DNA from: an uncultured Oscillospiraceae bacterium
Lineage (GTDB): Bacteria; Bacillota; Clostridia; Oscillospirales; Oscillospiraceae
Assembly: GCA_947626345.1 (NCBI GenBank)
Contig: CANQSF010000006.1
Coordinates: 39,234-103,233 of the forward strand
Length of the DNA: 64,000 nucleotides
Direction: 5' to 3'
The translations under genes were made by a program, and so were the position numbers. The notes under the pieces were generated by a model. It worked only from the letters and a program-made list of their open reading frames with translations. It was not told the DNA's origin and did not search any database. Position 1 is the first letter of the stretch, and each line of letters begins with the position of its first letter. Shown here piece after piece: positions 48,121 through 57,434 of this stretch.

Positions 48121-50312
48121 ATGAGCCCTCCCCGGTTCACGTCCCGTACGCCCCGGACGGCCTGGAGCTTGTTGATGATGGTCTGCAGCTCGGCGTTGTG
48201 CTTCACCTCCAGGGTGATGACCACGGTGGAGGTGCCCTTGCCGGTGTCCCGGGCGTTCAGCCCCCGGACCTTGGCGTTCAGGGAGTTGAGCACCGTGGCC
48301 ACGTCCATCACCAGACCGCTGCGCTCGTCGGAGGTGATGTACAGGTCCGCGGCGTAGCTGTCGGTGATCTGGTCCGCCCAGGAGACGCTGATCCAGCGGC
48401 CATTGTCCTCGTCCCGCTGGTAGTTGACGCAGTCCTTCCGGTGGATGGACACGCCCAGGCCCCGGGTGATGAAGCCGACGATGGGGTCGCCGGGCACCGG
48501 GGTGCAGCAGCGGGAGAATTTGATGAGGCAGTTGTCCAGCCCCTCCACCAGCACGCCCTGGACGGCCTTGAGGGCCTTCTGCTGCCGGCGGTCCGCCCGC
48601 TCCTGCATCTTGTCCAGCTCCGTCTTGCGGACGGTGGTGCGGTTGCGGACGATCTCGTCCCGAATGCGGCCCACCGCGTGGGAGGCGGTCATGCCGCCGT
48701 AGCCGATGGAGGCGTAGACGTCGTCCATGTCCTGCACGGCCATGCGCTTGAGGATGTGGGGGAGCATCTCCGGATCGTTCACGTCCGCCATGGACAGGCC
48801 GATCCGGCGGGCCTCCGACTCGAACATGTCCCGGCCCTGGACGATGTTCTCCTCCCGGCGCTCCTTTTTGAACCACTGCTTGATCTTGGAGCGGGCCTCG
48901 CCGCTCTTGGCGATGGTGAGCCAGTCCCGGCTGGGACCGGAGGAGGAGTGGGAGGTGATGATGGTGACGATGTCGCCGTTCTGCAAGGGATAGGCGATGG
49001 GCACGATCCGGCCGTTGACCTTGGCGCCGGTCATGGAGTTGCCCACGGCGGAGTGGATGGCGTAGGCGAAGTCGATGGGGGTGGCGCCGGCGGGCAGGCT
49101 CTTCACGTCCCCATTGGGGGTGAAGACGAACACCTCGTCGTCGAACAGGTCCATCTTCAGATCGTGGTACAGGTCCTGTACGTCGCCGGTCTCCTGCTGG
49201 GTCTCCAGCAGCCGGCGGATCCAGGCGAACTTCTCCTCGTCCCCCTCCCGGGAGCCGGCGCCGCCGGATTTATATTTCCAGTGGGCCGCCACGCCGTACT
49301 CGGCGGTGACGTGCATCTGCCAGGTGCGGATCTGCACCTCGAAGGGGATGCCCTCCGTGCCGATGACGGTGGTGTGCAGGCTCTGGTAGTTGTTGGGCTT
49401 GGGGGTGGAGATGTAGTCCTTGAACCGGCCGGGCACCGGGCGGAACATCTCGTGGATGATGCCCAGGACGTTGTAGCAGTCCGCCAGGTCGTTGACGATC
49501 ACCCGGAAGGCGCACAGATCGAAGATCTCCTCCACGCCCAGGTGCTGGGCGTACATCTTCCGGTAGATGCTGTAGATGTGCTTGAGCCGGCCGTAGACCT
49601 TGCACTGGATGCCCTCTTTCTCCATGCGCTGGCTGATGCGCCGCTCCATGGACTGCTGGAACTTCTCCATGGCGTCCCGCCGCCGGTCCAGGATGCTGGT
49701 GATCTCCCGATAGCCCACCGGGTCCAGATATAACAGCGCCAGGTCCTCCAGCTCGTCCTTCATCTTCTCCACGCCCAGACGGTGGGCGATGGGGGCGTAG
49801 ATCTCCATGGTCTCCCGGGATTTGCTGAGCTGCTTTTCCGGGCTCTGGAATTCCATGGTGCGCATGTTGTGCAGCCGGTCGGCCAGCTTGATGAGGATCA
49901 CCCGGATGTCCTTGGCCATGGCCAGGAGCATCTTGCGCAGGTTCTCCATCTGGTTCTCCTCCAGGGTGGAGTACTGCACGCGCGTCAGCTTTGTGACGCC
50001 CTCCACGATGTCGGCCACGTCCTCGCCGAACTGCTGCTCCAGCTGCTCGTGGGTGGTGTCGGTGTCCTCCAGCACGTCGTGGAGCAGCGCGGCCATGATG
50101 GACTCGTCGTCCAGGCCCATCTCCCCGGCGATCTCGGCCGCGGCGATGGCGTGGGTGACGTAGGGCGAGCCGTCCCGGCGCTTCTGGCCGGCATGGGCGG
50201 CCACGGCAAAATCAAAGGCCCGGCGGATGCGCTCCGGGTCCGCGTTGTGACAGTTTTCCCGGAGAACGGCCATCAGCTCGTCAAATGCCTGGTCGGGTGA
50301 AAACTCCGTCAT
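48117..50312 (-). CDS. rel: Bifunctional (p)ppGpp synthetase/hydrolase
   Basis: 731 residues, the long RSH form. The HD hydrolase domain has H40, H54 and HD78-79 with ED82-83 (ALLHDVLEDT), and the synthetase domain includes YSTPKPNNYQSLHTTV-like KPNNYQSLH and FEVQIRTWQMHVTAEYGVAAHW. TGS (FTPNGDVKSLPAGATPIDFAY), zinc-finger/CC (SRCCTPVPGD), and C-terminal ACT (LVMDVATVLNSLNAKV) domains follow. All key hydrolase residues are present, so both activities are expected. Its stop overlaps the dtd start. RecJ lies ~20 bases upstream on the same strand, and the operon may extend through it. Confidence 0.96.
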   Translation of the reverse strand: MTEFSPDQAFDELMAVLRENCHNADPERIRRAFDFAVAAHAGQKRRDGSPYVTHAIAAAEIAGEMGLDDESIMAALLHDVLEDTDTTHEQLEQQFGEDVADIVEGVTKLTRVQYSTLEENQMENLRKMLLAMAKDIRVILIKLADRLHNMRTMEFQSPEKQLSKSRETMEIYAPIAHRLGVEKMKDELEDLALLYLDPVGYREITSILDRRRDAMEKFQQSMERRISQRMEKEGIQCKVYGRLKHIYSIYRKMYAQHLGVEEIFDLCAFRVIVNDLADCYNVLGIIHEMFRPVPGRFKDYISTPKPNNYQSLHTTVIGTEGIPFEVQIRTWQMHVTAEYGVAAHWKYKSGGAGSREGDEEKFAWIRRLLETQQETGDVQDLYHDLKMDLFDDEVFVFTPNGDVKSLPAGATPIDFAYAIHSAVGNSMTGAKVNGRIVPIAYPLQNGDIVTIITSHSSSGPSRDWLTIAKSGEARSKIKQWFKKERREENIVQGRDMFESEARRIGLSMADVNDPEMLPHILKRMAVQDMDDVYASIGYGGMTASHAVGRIRDEIVRNRTTVRKTELDKMQERADRRQQKALKAVQGVLVEGLDNCLIKFSRCCTPVPGDPIVGFITRGLGVSIHRKDCVNYQRDEDNGRWISVSWADQITDSYAADLYITSDERSGLVMDVATVLNSLNAKVRGLNARDTGKGTSTVVITLEVKHNAELQTIINKLQAVRGVRDVNRGGLI

Positions 50313-50333
50313 GATCGTTCCTTCTCTCTCGCT

Positions 50334-52316
50334 TTATCCGTTCTGCCGCCGCCAGGTGGGGGACCGGTCCAGATCGGTCTTGGACTGCCAGGCGACCAGA
50401 AGGATCTGCACCTGGCCGTCCCGGAGGGATACGTTCGCCAGGCCCAGCTCCGACAGCACCCGCAGGCCCAGGGCGACCTGGGCAGGCTCCAGGCGGGGGT
50501 CCAGACTGCCCAGGCGGCTGAGCCGCACCTGGCAGGGGCACTGCTCGCTCAAGCTCCGCCACAGTCCCGCCAGGTCGGTCCGGCGCAGATGGCTGTCGCC
50601 GATGTCCCCGCCGGCGAGGATGCCGGCGCACAGCGCCGCCAGGTCGGTCCGGCGCAGGCCGGTCATCATCAGCTGTACGCTCCGGCGGCCCCGGAACTCG
50701 CTGACCTGGGGATAAAACGCCGCGTCCACCCGGTCCCCGGGGCCCGCGCCCAGGGAATCGGCGGTCTTGGCGAACCACACGCAGTCATAGCGCTGGCCGG
50801 CTCTCTCCAGCTGCAGGCGCACGTGGCGCCCGCTGCCGATGGGGGTGACCATGGTCAGCAGCGCGTCGGTCATACACAGCAGCGGCCGGGGATTGGCGTT
50901 GCCGCAGGGCTCGATGGCCTCCAGACTGGCCACGCACTCCATGCTGAGCAGGGACGGGTCCGTCACCAGCACGTCCGGGTCCAGGCTCTCCTCCCCCGTG
51001 GGGGGATGGGCCTCGTAATAGTCCCACAGGGCCTGGCGGAAGGCGTCCACCGCCTCCGGGCGGATGTTGAGCCCCGCCGCCAAAGCGTGGCCGCCGAAGG
51101 ACTCCAGATGCTCCCCGCAGGCGGCCAGGGCGTCGAACAGGTTGAACCCGCCCCAGCTGCGGCAGGAGCCCTTGCCCTTGTCCCCGTCCAGGGAGATCAT
51201 CACCGTCGGGGCCTGGTAGGCCTCCGCCAGCCGGGAGGCAACGATGCCGATGACCCCCTGGTGCCAGCCCGCCCGGGCCAGCACGATGGGCTTGCCACGG
51301 GGCATGCCGGCCAGCATCTCCAGCGCCTGGTCCCAGATGTCCGCCTCCAGGGCCTGCCGCTGCCGATTCATCTCGCACAGCTGCTCCGCCAGGGCCATGG
51401 CCCGGCCCGGGTCGGACTCCATCACCAGCGCCGCCGCGTCGCCCACCCGGCCCAGCCGGCCGGCGGCGTTGATCCGCGGGGCCAGGGTGAAGCCCACGGC
51501 GTTGGCGCCCAGCCGGTCCGCCGTGAGGCCGGACAGCTCCATCAGCGCCGCCAGGCCCGGCCGGGGCGCGGTGCGCAGCGCCTCCAGGCCCCGCCGGACG
51601 ATGGCCCGGTTGGCCCCGGTCAGGGGCATCACGTCCGCGATGGTGCCCACCGCCACCAGATCGGCGTAGCGGTCCAGCATGGTCTCCCCGTCCCCGGTGA
51701 GGGCGCAGGCCAGCCGAAAGGCCACGCCCACCCCCGCCAGATCCCGGTCCGGCCCCGTCAGGTCCGGCCGCTTGGGGTCCACCACCGCGATGGCGGCGGG
51801 AAGCTCCGCCTGGCACTCGTGGTGGTCGGTGATGATCATGTCCATGCCCAGGGAGCGGGCGAAGTCCGTCTCCGCCACGGCGGTGATGCCGCAGTCCACG
51901 GTGACGATCAGGTCCACGCCCAACTGCTTTAGCCGGCGGATGGCCCCGGCGTTCACGCCGTAGCCCTCCTCCAGCCGGTCGGGGATATAGGTGAGGGTGT
52001 GTATGCCGTATCGGGTCAGGCAGTCCGCCAGCAGGCAGGTGGCGGTGATGCCGTCCACATCGTAATCCCCGTATACCGCCACGGTCTGGCCCCGGTCCCG
52101 GGCCTGTCGCAGGCGGGCCACGGTGGCGTCCGTCCCGGGCAGGGGAGGGACATCCTCCCAGCGGGGGGCCTCCGCCGCCAGATAGGCGCGGGCCTCCGCC
52201 GCGGTGCATATGCCTCTGGCCGCCAGCACGGCGGCCAGAAGGGGGGTGCATCCCGCCTGGAGCAGCTCCTGGGGGATGATGGGCGGCTGGGGAATGTTCC
52301 AAGCCTTTTCCTTCAT
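50334..52316 (-). CDS. recJ: Single-stranded-DNA-specific exonuclease RecJ
   Basis: 660 residues. DHH phosphoesterase motifs: VYGDYDVDG (about residues 81-89), VDCGITA (about 140-146) and TDHHE (164-168), then DLVAVGTIADVMPL. The DHHA1 domain (GWHQGVIGIVASRLAEAY...SFGGHALAAGLNI) and an OB-fold follow. The C-terminal ~160 residues form an additional domain. It degrades ssDNA 5'-3' in mismatch repair and recombination. ATG at 52316 with AAAAGGAAG upstream. Likely co-transcribed with rel, which begins ~20 bases downstream. Confidence 0.95.
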   Translation of the reverse strand: MKEKAWNIPQPPIIPQELLQAGCTPLLAAVLAARGICTAAEARAYLAAEAPRWEDVPPLPGTDATVARLRQARDRGQTVAVYGDYDVDGITATCLLADCLTRYGIHTLTYIPDRLEEGYGVNAGAIRRLKQLGVDLIVTVDCGITAVAETDFARSLGMDMIITDHHECQAELPAAIAVVDPKRPDLTGPDRDLAGVGVAFRLACALTGDGETMLDRYADLVAVGTIADVMPLTGANRAIVRRGLEALRTAPRPGLAALMELSGLTADRLGANAVGFTLAPRINAAGRLGRVGDAAALVMESDPGRAMALAEQLCEMNRQRQALEADIWDQALEMLAGMPRGKPIVLARAGWHQGVIGIVASRLAEAYQAPTVMISLDGDKGKGSCRSWGGFNLFDALAACGEHLESFGGHALAAGLNIRPEAVDAFRQALWDYYEAHPPTGEESLDPDVLVTDPSLLSMECVASLEAIEPCGNANPRPLLCMTDALLTMVTPIGSGRHVRLQLERAGQRYDCVWFAKTADSLGAGPGDRVDAAFYPQVSEFRGRRSVQLMMTGLRRTDLAALCAGILAGGDIGDSHLRRTDLAGLWRSLSEQCPCQVRLSRLGSLDPRLEPAQVALGLRVLSELGLANVSLRDGQVQILLVAWQSKTDLDRSPTWRRQNG

Positions 52317-52353
52317 GCGCTTCCTTTTCTGCAAAGAGAGATATATTATGCTA

Positions 52354-52382
52354 ATTATACGCCAATCGGTCCGGTATTGCAA
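52354..52382 (-). promoter_or_regulatory. Promoter of the recJ-rel-dtd operon
   Basis: Minus-strand TTGCAA and perfect TATAAT, 17-bp spacer, about 40 bases before the recJ ATG. Confidence 0.65.
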
Positions 52383-52462
52383 TGTCAATCCGCCCGGCCG
52401 GCGGCGATTTGGCAGTTTTTCCGACCAGCTCCGCCGCGCCGGGAGAATCCTCGCCGCCCCTC

Positions 52463-52491
52463 TTGCAAGAGAGGGAAAAGTGTGGTATAGT
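52463..52491 (+). promoter_or_regulatory. Promoter of the SGNH-like gene
   Basis: TTGCAA and TATAGT with 17-bp spacing, about 80 bases before the ATG. Confidence 0.6.
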
Positions 52492-52570
52492 ACCCCGGTA
52501 GACATAAAATGACATCCCAGCGTGTTTTTTCCCGTGTGGATGGGCAACCTAGGAGCATTTGGGAGAGAAT

Positions 52571-53461
52571 ATGAGCCATAAAACGATCGCGTTATCCCTG
52601 GCGGCGCTGTGCGTGGTGCTGGCGGTGGTCGTGGTGGTGATGGGCGTGACGATGGCAGGCTGGGGCGGAGGCGAACAGCCGGCTCCTGCCGCCGAAGGCG
52701 GCGCCCCGTCCCCGGCGGCGGACGGCGGGACCCTGCCGGTGAGCGCCGCGACGGAGGAGCCCTCCGTCACCCCTGGCCAGGCGAGCACGCCGGAGCCCAC
52801 CGCCACCCCCGTGCCCACGGAGGAGCCCTGGGCGGGGCCTGACGTGCCGGCCCAGAGCGACCCGGCCGGATCGTCCTATTTCGCCGACGCGGGCTTTTTG
52901 GGCAACTCCGTGCTGTCCGGCCTGTGGTATTACGACTACGACGGCCTGCTGCCGGACGACAGCTTCTTCTGGACCAACGGCCTGACCATCCTGGGCGCCT
53001 CCCCCTACGCGGCCCAGATGACCGGCTACGGGAAGATCTATGTGGGCTTCGGCATGAACGAGCTCAGCTATGAGAAGAGCACCCTCCGCCAGGCCTACAA
53101 CACCGTGCTGGACCAGCTGGAGGAGAACAATCCGGGCTGTATCATCTATCTGGTGAGCGTGTCGCCGGTGAGCCTGTGGAAATCCACCAACGACCGGTAT
53201 ATCACCAGGGAGTTGGTGCAGTCGTTCAACGAGATGCTCCGCCAGATCGCCCAGGAGCGGCAGGTGTGGTATCTGGACGTGTACAACGTGCTGTGCGACG
53301 CCGACGGGTATCTGCCCTCGGACGTGACCAACGACGGGGTGCACTTCACCCCCGCCCACTATGAGCTCTGGTTCGACTATATGAACACCCACTATATCCC
53401 CGACGGGACCGAGGCTCCCCCCGCCGAAGAAGCGACCGTGCCGCCGGAGGAGCAGCCCTGA
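52571..53461 (+). CDS. SGNH/GDSL-fold membrane-anchored protein with altered nucleophile block
   Basis: 296 residues. N-terminal transmembrane anchor (about 9-29), Pro/Thr/Ala-rich linker (about 35-95), and an SGNH-like domain (about 105-270). Block I reads FLGNSVLSGL (GNS at 111-113) where the usual is GDS, so the Ser nucleophile stays but the aspartate is replaced. Block V DGVHFTPAHY with His258 is normal, and block III reads GMNE rather than GxND. It may be an esterase/acetyltransferase of the cell envelope with altered chemistry. GGGAGAG precedes the ATG. A DUF4358 lipoprotein follows 53 bases on, a pair seen in other Firmicutes as I recall. Confidence 0.72.
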   Translation: MSHKTIALSLAALCVVLAVVVVVMGVTMAGWGGGEQPAPAAEGGAPSPAADGGTLPVSAATEEPSVTPGQASTPEPTATPVPTEEPWAGPDVPAQSDPAGSSYFADAGFLGNSVLSGLWYYDYDGLLPDDSFFWTNGLTILGASPYAAQMTGYGKIYVGFGMNELSYEKSTLRQAYNTVLDQLEENNPGCIIYLVSVSPVSLWKSTNDRYITRELVQSFNEMLRQIAQERQVWYLDVYNVLCDADGYLPSDVTNDGVHFTPAHYELWFDYMNTHYIPDGTEAPPAEEATVPPEEQP

Positions 53462-53514
53462 CGCCGCCGGAGAGCGGAAATACAGAAAGAAAAAAGAGAA
53501 AAGGGAGAACGGAT

Positions 53515-53979
53515 ATGAAACGAATCGCTGTGTGTATGCTGACCCTGGCGCTGGTGCTGTGCCTGAGCGCCTGCGGCGGCGGGAAAGACGTGGATCTGAA
53601 CGCCCTGGCGGGCGATCTGACGGCCAGCGCCGCCTTTACCCAGGACATGAGCCAGTACGAGGTGGACGCGTCCCTGGCGGCGCCCACCTACCGCTACGAC
53701 GCCGCCGACGCCACCGCCTGCCGGTATTTCTACAACAACGGAGGCTCCGGCGAGGAGATCCTGCTGGTCCAGGCCAAGGACGCCGAGACCGCCGGCGCGA
53801 TGGAGGAGTTGTGCCGGGAGCGGGTGGAGCTGCAGAAGGCCAGCCTTGCCAACTACAGCCCCGACGCCATCCCCCGGCTGGACAACGCCATCCTGGAGAT
53901 CTCCGGCGAGTATGTGATCTTCGTGGTGGCCAATGACGCCGCCGCGGCCCAGGCCGTGGTGGACGGGTATTTGAAGTAA
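53515..53979 (+). CDS. DUF4358 lipoprotein
   Basis: 154 residues. Lipobox LSAC with Cys20, followed by a ~130-residue domain containing the DUF4358 pattern: LAGDLTASAAFTQDM near the N-terminus, TACRYFYNNGGSGEEILLVQAKDAE in the middle, and SGEYVIFVVANDAAAAQAVV at the end. Surface-anchored; function unknown. AAGGGAGAACG lies just upstream. Located 53 bases after the SGNH-like gene, so the two are probably co-transcribed and may act on the same envelope component (inference). A terminator follows. Confidence 0.85.
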   Translation: MKRIAVCMLTLALVLCLSACGGGKDVDLNALAGDLTASAAFTQDMSQYEVDASLAAPTYRYDAADATACRYFYNNGGSGEEILLVQAKDAETAGAMEELCRERVELQKASLANYSPDAIPRLDNAILEISGEYVIFVVANDAAAAQAVVDGYLK

Positions 53980-53994
53980 GCTTCGACGCCTCGA

Positions 53995-54028
53995 AAAAGG
54001 CCTCCTCGCACCGAGGAGGCCTTTTCCT
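53995..54028 (+). terminator. Rho-independent terminator
   Basis: About 13-bp AAAGGCCTCCTCG stem paired with CGAGGAGGCCTTT and a TTTTCCTCTT tail. Confidence 0.8.
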
Positions 54029-54112
54029 CTTGACCGGAGGTGGGAAATGTGCTATGCTCTTCCCGCCAAGAGAAAACTAAATATGGAGCCAAAAAGGAGT
54101 TATACTAACGCC

Positions 54113-55684
54113 ATGAAAAAACGTGTTATCACTCTCCTGCTGGCGGCGGCCCTGACAGTTGCACTCTGCGCATGCGGAGGCGGCCAGTCTTCCCAGACCG
54201 CTCAGCCAACACCGGCGGACGATCAGACCGCCGGGAACACCGGCTCCACAGGCGAAGCCGCTGACGGTGGAGAGCTCACTGTCGGCATCGCCGCAGACCT
54301 GGACAGCAGTCTTGACCCGCACGTATCATCGTCGTCGGCAGGAACCAGAGAAGTCCTATTCAACATCTATGAAGGGCTCGTAAAGCCCGACACACAAGGA
54401 AATCTCGTCCCCGCCGTTGCCGAAGGATACACCGCCAATGACACCGCCGATCAATACACCTTCACTCTCCGTGAGGGCGTGCGGTTCCATGACGGAAGTG
54501 AGGTCACGGCAGGGGACGTTGTTTATTCTCTGTCCAGAGCCGCGGGATTGGAGACGGGCGAACCTCTCATGAGCACCCTCTCCGGCATCGCTTCTGTGGA
54601 AGCCACCGACGACAAGACCGTCGTCGTCACCCTCTCCGCGCCCGACGTGGAGTTTCCCGCCTATATGACCGCCGCCATCATCCCCGAGGGCAGCGACCCG
54701 GCGGACGGCATCATCGGCACGGGACCGTTCAAGTACGTCTCCCGCTCCCCCCAGGAGAACATCGTCATGGAACGGTTCGACGACTATTGGGGGGAGAAGG
54801 CCCAGTGCGCCAAGGTGACCTTCAAGGTCATCGAGGACGGCCAGACCATGGTCATGAGCCTGCGCTCCGGCGCCATCGACCTGGCGGCCCATCTGGAGGC
54901 CAGTCAGGTGGCGGAGCTTACCGACCTGACCGTGCAGGAGGGCAGCATGAACCTGGTGCAGGCCGTGTATCTCAACAACGCCCAGCCGCCCTTTGACGAC
55001 ATCCGCGTGCGCCAGGCGCTGTGCTACGCCATCGACAAGCAGCAGGTCATCGACCTGGCGGGGGACGGCCACGGCACCCCCGTGGGCAGCAGCATGTACC
55101 CCGCCTTCGGCAGGTTCTTTGACGCGGAGCTGGTGGACTACTACCAGCCGGACACGGCCAAGGCCCTGGAACTGCTGGCCGAGGCGGGCTATGACAAGGA
55201 CCATCCGCTGGAATTCACCATCATCGTGCCCAGCAACTATACCCCCCACGTGGACGCGGCACAGGTGGTCGTGAATCTTCTGGATCTGCTGGACGGCGTG
55301 GTCAAGGCCCAGATCCAGCAGGTGGAGTGGGCCACCTGGTACTCCGACGTGTACCAGGGCCGGCAGTTCGAGGCCACCGTGTGCGGCATGGACGCCTCTA
55401 CCCTCACCGGCTCGGCCATGCTCGCCCGCTTCGTCAGCGACAACGCCAAGAACTTCATCGGCTTTGAAAACGCCGACTACGACGCGGCCTATGCCGCCGC
55501 GCTGGCGGACGGCAGCAAGCTGGTGGAGAGCTTCGACGCCTGCCAGCAGATCCTGGCCCAGCAGGCCGCCAACGTGTACATCCAGGACCTGGCGGAATTC
55601 GTGGTCATGCAGCCCAACGTGTCCGGCTACCGGTTCTATCCGCTGTACGTGATGGACCTGGCCTGCGTGGCCAAGACCGCATAA
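54113..55684 (+). CDS. Extracellular solute-binding protein, family 5 (nickel/peptide)
   Basis: 523 residues, lipoprotein with lipobox LCAC (Cys21) and a Gln/Thr/Ala linker. It captures peptides or Ni chelates outside the cell for the adjacent permease. The family-5 pattern is seen in LNIYEGLV-like FNIYEGLVKPD, TLREGVRFHDGSEVTAGDVVYSL and IIGTGPFKYV. The first ~180 codons use more CTC, GGA and GAA than the remainder (mosaic), so part of the gene may have a different origin. AAGGAG lies ~13 bases before the ATG at 54113, longer than usual. Confidence 0.9.
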   Translation: MKKRVITLLLAAALTVALCACGGGQSSQTAQPTPADDQTAGNTGSTGEAADGGELTVGIAADLDSSLDPHVSSSSAGTREVLFNIYEGLVKPDTQGNLVPAVAEGYTANDTADQYTFTLREGVRFHDGSEVTAGDVVYSLSRAAGLETGEPLMSTLSGIASVEATDDKTVVVTLSAPDVEFPAYMTAAIIPEGSDPADGIIGTGPFKYVSRSPQENIVMERFDDYWGEKAQCAKVTFKVIEDGQTMVMSLRSGAIDLAAHLEASQVAELTDLTVQEGSMNLVQAVYLNNAQPPFDDIRVRQALCYAIDKQQVIDLAGDGHGTPVGSSMYPAFGRFFDAELVDYYQPDTAKALELLAEAGYDKDHPLEFTIIVPSNYTPHVDAAQVVVNLLDLLDGVVKAQIQQVEWATWYSDVYQGRQFEATVCGMDASTLTGSAMLARFVSDNAKNFIGFENADYDAAYAAALADGSKLVESFDACQQILAQQAANVYIQDLAEFVVMQPNVSGYRFYPLYVMDLACVAKTA

Positions 55685-56626
55685 GTGCGGTATGTACTGA
55701 AAAAAACAGGAGTATTGCTCGTCACCCTGCTCCTCATATCCCTGCTCGCCTTCCTGGCGTTCCAGATCATCCCCGCCGACCCCGTCACAAAGCTCCTGGG
55801 CACCGACTATACCCCGGAGCGGGCGGCTGCGCTGCGGCATGAGCTGGGACTGGACAGGAACGTTCTGGTGCGGTACCTGGATTGGCTCACCGGGTTCGTC
55901 ACCGGGGATCTGGGCGTCAGCTACAGCTATGGCATGTCCGTCAGCGCGGTCATGGAGGGAAAGGGCGCCGTCACGGCGGCGCTGTCCCTCATGGCCTGGC
56001 TGCTGGTCATCGCCATCAGCGTCCCTCTTGGCATCACGCTGGCCCGCTGGCAGGGGCGACGGCTCGACCGGGTATTCGTGGCCATGAACCAAGTGTTCAT
56101 GGCCATTCCCCCGTTTTTCCTGGGGATACTGTTCACCTACATATTCGGCATGGTGCTGAAGCTGTTTGTCCCCGGCGGATCCATCCTGCCGGAGGAGAGC
56201 CTGGGGGGCTTTTTCGGCTATCTGATCTTCCCGGCTCTGGCCATCGCCATCCCCAAGGCCGCCATGGTCACGAAGCTGCTGCGCTCCTCCATCCTCAACC
56301 AGATGCAGGAGAATTACGTCCGCACCGCCTACAGCCGGGGCAACTCCCGCTGGGGCGTCATCCGGCTGCATGTGCTCCGCAACGCCATCCTGCCGGTGGT
56401 CACCTTCGTGGCCATGACCCTGGCGGACATCGTGGCCGGGTCCATCATCGTGGAGCAGGTCTTCGCCCTGCCGGGGCTGGGGCGGCTGCTGCTGGCCAGC
56501 ATCGGCAACCGGGATTATCCGGTGGTGCAGTGCATCGTGGTGATCATCGCGGCCGTGGTGGTGTTCATGAACTATTTGGCGGACGTGGTCACCCAGACCA
56601 TCGACCCGAGGGTGAGGCTGGGGTGA
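55685..56626 (+). CDS. ABC transporter permease (NikB/DppB type)
   Basis: 313 residues, six transmembrane helices with the first at about 8-30. The EAA-like loop RTAYSRGNSRWGVIRLHVLRNAILPVVTFVAM is typical for family 5 transporter permeases. GTG start immediately after the solute-binding protein's stop (ATAA then GTG). Together with the next permease it forms the membrane channel. Size is the same as E. coli NikB (314), and the following components are also Nik-like in length; nickel specificity is nonetheless an inference. Confidence 0.92.
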   Translation: MRYVLKKTGVLLVTLLLISLLAFLAFQIIPADPVTKLLGTDYTPERAAALRHELGLDRNVLVRYLDWLTGFVTGDLGVSYSYGMSVSAVMEGKGAVTAALSLMAWLLVIAISVPLGITLARWQGRRLDRVFVAMNQVFMAIPPFFLGILFTYIFGMVLKLFVPGGSILPEESLGGFFGYLIFPALAIAIPKAAMVTKLLRSSILNQMQENYVRTAYSRGNSRWGVIRLHVLRNAILPVVTFVAMTLADIVAGSIIVEQVFALPGLGRLLLASIGNRDYPVVQCIVVIIAAVVVFMNYLADVVTQTIDPRVRLG

Positions 56627-56630
56627 GCGG

Positions 56631-57434
56631 ATGAAACTTGGACGCAATAAAAACTTCACAGCCGGGGCGGTCATCACCGCTTTTATGCTCATCGTCATCC
56701 TGGTGGGCATGGTGTGGACGCCCTACGATCCCAACGCCATGGACGGCGCGGCCAAGCGCCTGGCCCCCTGCCTGACCCACCTTTTGGGCACGGACAACTT
56801 TGGCCGTGACATCCTGTCCCGGGTGATCGAGGGGGCGGGGGCCACCTTCCTCATCGCCGCGGCCACCGTGGCCATCGGCCTGGCGGCGGGGCTCATCATC
56901 GGCGGCCTCACCGGCTATTACGGCGGCTGGCTGGACGAGGTGGTCATGCGTCTGAACGACGCGGTGGCCGCCTTTCCCAGCATCCTGCTGGCCCTGGTGC
57001 TCATCGCCCTGATGGAGCCCGGCCGGACCAGCATCATCCTGGCGCTGGGGGTGCTGTTCGTGCCCAGCTTCGCCCGCATCGTCCGCACCGAGGTGGCCCG
57101 GCAGAAGAGCCTGGACTATGTGGCCAGCGCCAAGCTCATGGGCGCCGGGGACATGCGGGTGCTGTTCGCCCATATCCTGCCCAACATCGTGCCGGTGCTG
57201 CTGCCCAGCGTGGCCATCGGGTTCAATAACGCCGTGCTGGCGGAGGCGTCCATGAGCTATCTGGGCGTGGGGGTCCAGCCCCCGGACGCCAGTCTGGGCC
57301 GGATGCTGAACGAGGCACAGGGGTATCTGCTCACCGCGCCCTGGTATGCTCTCAGCGCCGGCGCGGCCATCATCCTGCTGATCCTGGGCTTCGGCCTGCT
57401 CAGCGAGGGGTTGGGAGGGCAGAGCGATGCTTGA
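56631..57434 (+). CDS. ABC transporter permease (NikC/DppC type)
   Basis: 267 residues, first helix about 14-32. The cytosolic N-terminus carries the DppC-like DPNAMDGAAKRLAPCLTHLLGTDNFGRDILSRVIEGA segment, and the EAA-like loop is DYVASAKLMGAGDMRVLFAHILPNIVPVLL. It begins 4 bases after the first permease and overlaps the ATPase gene by 8 bases. It completes the heterodimeric channel of the nickel/peptide importer. Confidence 0.92.
   Translation: MKLGRNKNFTAGAVITAFMLIVILVGMVWTPYDPNAMDGAAKRLAPCLTHLLGTDNFGRDILSRVIEGAGATFLIAAATVAIGLAAGLIIGGLTGYYGGWLDEVVMRLNDAVAAFPSILLALVLIALMEPGRTSIILALGVLFVPSFARIVRTEVARQKSLDYVASAKLMGAGDMRVLFAHILPNIVPVLLPSVAIGFNNAVLAEASMSYLGVGVQPPDASLGRMLNEAQGYLLTAPWYALSAGAAIILLILGFGLLSEGLGGQSDA

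Noticed and set aside
48198..49733. A 511-codon frame antisense to rel
   Set aside because: Repetitive Val/Gly/His composition; rel on the other strand has every domain.
54047..54112. Upstream in-frame starts of the solute-binding protein
   Set aside because: They would add a hydrophilic N-terminal tail before a clear lipoprotein signal peptide, so ATG 54113 is preferred.
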